DNA of 64,000 nt. Origin: Marsupella aquatica. Its lineage: Eukaryota > Marchantiophyta. Both the position numbers and the translations under genes were made by a program. This document shows, piece by piece, positions 61,201 through 64,000 of the stretch. The stretch's first letter is position 1. Each line of letters starts with the position of its first letter. The stretch is from the NCBI GenBank assembly GCA_973895155.1, contig OZ316891.1, forward strand, positions 13,206,001-13,270,000. Direction: 5' to 3'. Under the pieces are notes generated by a model that had not been told where the DNA came from, did no database searches, and was given only the letters and a program-made list of their open reading frames with translations.

Positions 61201-63998
61201 TCTGCTGTACTTTCATAAGGTCCCCAAATTGGAACTAGTTCGAGAGAGTACTAAAATTATTTCGACACGCTTCAGAGCATCCTCAAAACTTTGATCGACG
61301 ACAACCTATTGAATACTTCGACAAAATCTATTAGAAACAAATTCAAATTAAATAGAACAAGATTCGACGGCTTCCAGTGACTCTGCGAACTATACTCTTT
61401 CTAGAAGACATCCATAAATGTTTCCTCCCAGGAACATCTGACAGAATTCCTTTATAATCAAACAGGGTAGTTCCCACAACAGTGGAAGGCGAAACATTTG
61501 GGGGGAGGGGGCCCATTGCCAATCCAGTTGCGAAGTAAAATATGGTCATTTGACGGCTAATACTCACAGATATAATCAGACGCCCGGTATGGCCAAATGC
61601 CGCCTCCCCAATATCTGGATATGTTCCAGCGCCAGGCTGGCTATCCAAGCATTCTCGTAATAAAATGCCCGTATAGCAACAGATGAGCGCAAGTAAAAAC
61701 AACAGAGACAGTCCAAGATATCCACCCTCCTTGAGAGCGTAGGGAGTAGAGAGAACACCAACTCCAGCCAGCACATTTAATCCTACACACAGTTCGAATC
61801 CAATACGCGCATCAATCAATAAACTGTACCGCCAGCTGGGAGATGTCTAAAGCAATTTCTTAGGACGGGACAAATGCACGTGAGCGAAGACAGCAATTTG
61901 TTTTGGAAAAAAAAAGTGATTCACAAATTTCTAGCACAAAACGGACTGGAGTAAATTCAGCAACGAAAACTGAGTAATGAGATGAATATTTGACAATGGA
62001 TGTCACATCAGCTATTTCTAGGATTGTGATGAAAAGAACATACAGCGAAAACTGGAACATGAAACATAAGCACCATACCATTCATCAAAGCCTGCACGAA
62101 AGTGCTTCCTTGCTCTTCCCTCAGTTTATCAATGTCTACAACCTTCGAGGGTACGAATGTATGGTCCACATCATCGGGATGATCTTTAGGTTCAGTAGGT
62201 GTTTTGCCCGGCACAGATTGGTGGCCCTCTTCGTTTTTAGTAAGCAGCAAAGCGCTCTGAAGGTCATCACGACTGCCAAGCGTGCTTGATTTTTTTATAG
62301 ATGAGGACATATAAGAGTTGCTGATGCGGGCAATCGGGCTAAACAGAGTAAAGCTGGCCCTATCACCAGACGACGCTGGGAAAATTTGATGATAATCCAT
62401 CGATGCCCTGCCAGACGACCAGTGATGACAACGTTAGAAATTCATCCTAAGGGGAGGGGAGGAAGTCTCATGAGGGTTGGAGGCACAGACAGATGTCGAC
62501 GATTAGAACATCTGCGAGAGATAATTTAGGCAGTCAGTACACAGGCGGCACGAAAAAGCCGGAAGAATGCGACAAACTAGCTGTGAAAAAGTAAGAAATC
62601 CTCGCATTTCATACCCGCCTCACACGCAGGTTTATAAGTTGAAGAATGAGAGTGAAAAAGAAAAAGCACTGAAACCACGTACTGGAGATTGCTCTGATGT
62701 TCTCGCAGAATTTGTGAAGTTGAAGGGTGAAAAGGAAGAAGCAGTGATTCTAAACTCGTCGAAGACATTGGAAGATTGAAGGACCAGATGGTCGGCACAA
62801 GCACTCCTGAATCCTCGACCCTTAGTGAGGAAGTTGAGAGGTAGAAGATTTTATTTCTTTTAAAGCAATGAGAATGAGACAAACAAGCGCCTCTAGTCCC
62901 CCTGAAGAGTTGGATTCAAGGGAAGTAAAGAAGAAAGTGTAAATTTTGGGAAGTACATTATTTGAATATCAAGGATGATAAATGGGCAAATCAAAGGAGA
63001 GAACAAAGAGACATTTAATACTCAGGCCTAAGTTTGAGGAGTTGTCGTCAGAGATGAATGCAGGAAGAGTGAAGGCAGACCATTACTCAAGCCGTTTGAA
63101 TTAATTTGAAAAACTACGGGGAGAGTAATAAGCAACTAACTACGCCTGGACCTTGAATTGCAGAACTGGAAATGGGAACAACAGCATATTATTCCAGCCT
63201 GCTAGGGAAATTGCGACATACGAGGGAGAAAGCGGGAATATAAATTTATAGTGAATTCCCACACAAAAGCTTGTGAGGGAATTCGTGCAAGGAAAGAAAA
63301 AATAGGGCAGTATGAAATCTTTCTCCAAGACAAAGAGAATGACAGATCCGTCAGATCAAGAATGTCCCAACACATTTCAATCGAAATCCGACGTTAAAGT
63401 TCTTTCATGTTCGAGTCTTGTTATCAATTCACTGAGACGTTCTACGTCCATGTGAACACAACATGATCCGAAACAGATTTTCAAGCTACATCATCAACCT
63501 GCGCGGCACCTGTCCAGAATTTAATGTTCTATTGGGGACATATGAAAGCATTTGAACCAAAACGGTCCATAACTGCGTTGCTTCATATCCGTGACTCATG
63601 AGCAAGTATATTATAAACCAAGCAATACAAAATATGGCGAATTAGCAAACAGCGTAAGAGAATGCAAGAGCTCATGTCACGACTTGGGAATTCATCATAG
63701 CAAGACAACAATCAGTGGCAGCCTTTCAACTCATAAAGAAGAGAAAGGCCGGAATTACTTACTTATAGCTTTGCGGCCAGCTTGGCGTGCCAGCGAATGA
63801 GGCATCGGAGGCAGTACGGCGGCGACCACGGCCAGAGGTTGAGACATGCTCATCTTCCATCAACCGTTCCTCCTCATTCCCATGACCATCTTCCTCATCC
63901 TTCTCGACATCCGTATCATCGTCGCTTCTTTGGTCATATTCTTCAGCATACTCAACATCTCTGGAGTGACGGCGAGATTTAGACGACGGAATGTTCAT
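58232..63998 (-). CDS. Vacuolar amino-acid transporter, AVT1 type (AAAP family)
   Basis: Twelve exons fit: 63998-63763, 62407-62079, 61782-61568, 61079-61056, 60933-60753, 60485-60266, 60093-59958, 59700-59681, 59477-59326, 59181-59138, 58683-58621 and 58333-58232, 573 residues. The N terminus is long, acidic and cytosolic (SDDDTDVEKDEEDG). The first membrane helix follows the family motif GLNVLAGVGVLSTPYALKEG. Later motifs include VEFLILEGDNLAALFPG, SGHAVFPNIYTSMKKP, GYTMFGKDIQSSITLNLP and MTPVALCLEELLP, as in Arabidopsis AVT1 proteins, with about eleven helices. It would exchange amino acids across the tonoplast. Exons of 24 and 20 nt and an AT-AC intron make it easy to misannotate. The ATG lies 2 bp from the window edge, so a longer N terminus cannot be excluded. 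Confidence 0.93.
59478..59680 (-). other. U12-type AT-AC intron in the AVT1-like gene
   Basis: The intron starts ATATCCTTT, the exact U12 5' splice consensus, and ends in AC. TCCTTGAC (branch-point consensus TCCTTRAY) lies 18 nt before the end. Using these borders joins CCTGTCACCAA to ATTCGCG and gives VTKFALTMTP, the expected family motif. No GT-AG pair keeps the frame, because a TAA precedes the acceptor in the needed phase. Confidence 0.9.
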
Positions 63999-64000
63999 CT

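Overview
This is a window of plant nuclear DNA. The genes are rich in introns with GT-AG borders. The repeats are CACTA, Copia, PIF/Harbinger and hAT-type elements, and the conserved genes are land-plant orthologues. Gene spacing and intron style would suit a bryophyte such as a liverwort, but the sequence does not prove that (low confidence). Exon coordinates below were set by hand from splice sites, reading phase and family alignment recalled from memory. No search was run.

Regions. 1-1395 is GC-rich and unrecognised. 1399-19368 is one 17,970-bp CACTA (En/Spm) transposon, with matching 24-bp terminal repeats and a 3-bp target duplication ACT on both sides. All its recognisable genes lie on the minus strand. 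From the right end they are: an unrecognised ORF, an EDM2-like PHD-finger gene, a double-BRCT gene, an F-box gene, the transposase (tnpD-like) and a TNPA-like gene. 21551-22620 is a Copia element deleted to about 1 kb. 22629-22966 and 25025-25358 are two copies of one hAT-type MITE with 8-bp target duplications. 24380-28161 is a decayed two-ORF PIF/Harbinger element, split by the second MITE. 29975-31742 is a Nudix CoA-diphosphatase gene (minus). 32638-38770 is mostly repeats, notably 18-bp minisatellites that follow a conserved head sequence. 40612-42990 is eIF2-alpha (plus). 46847-55890 is the RNA cytidine acetyltransferase NAT10/Kre33 orthologue (plus, 26 exons). 58232-63998 is an AVT1-type vacuolar amino-acid transporter (minus), with two microexons and a U12 AT-AC intron.

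How the genes relate. eIF2-alpha, NAT10, the Nudix enzyme and the transporter are independent host genes, and NAT10 and the transporter converge. The CACTA genes form one co-oriented block. Its cargo combines a chromatin reader of the EDM2 type, BRCT modules and an F-box, three activities that could affect silencing, DNA repair and protein turnover. That combination is the most unusual feature of the window. Two in-frame stops in the transposition genes suggest that this copy is ageing.
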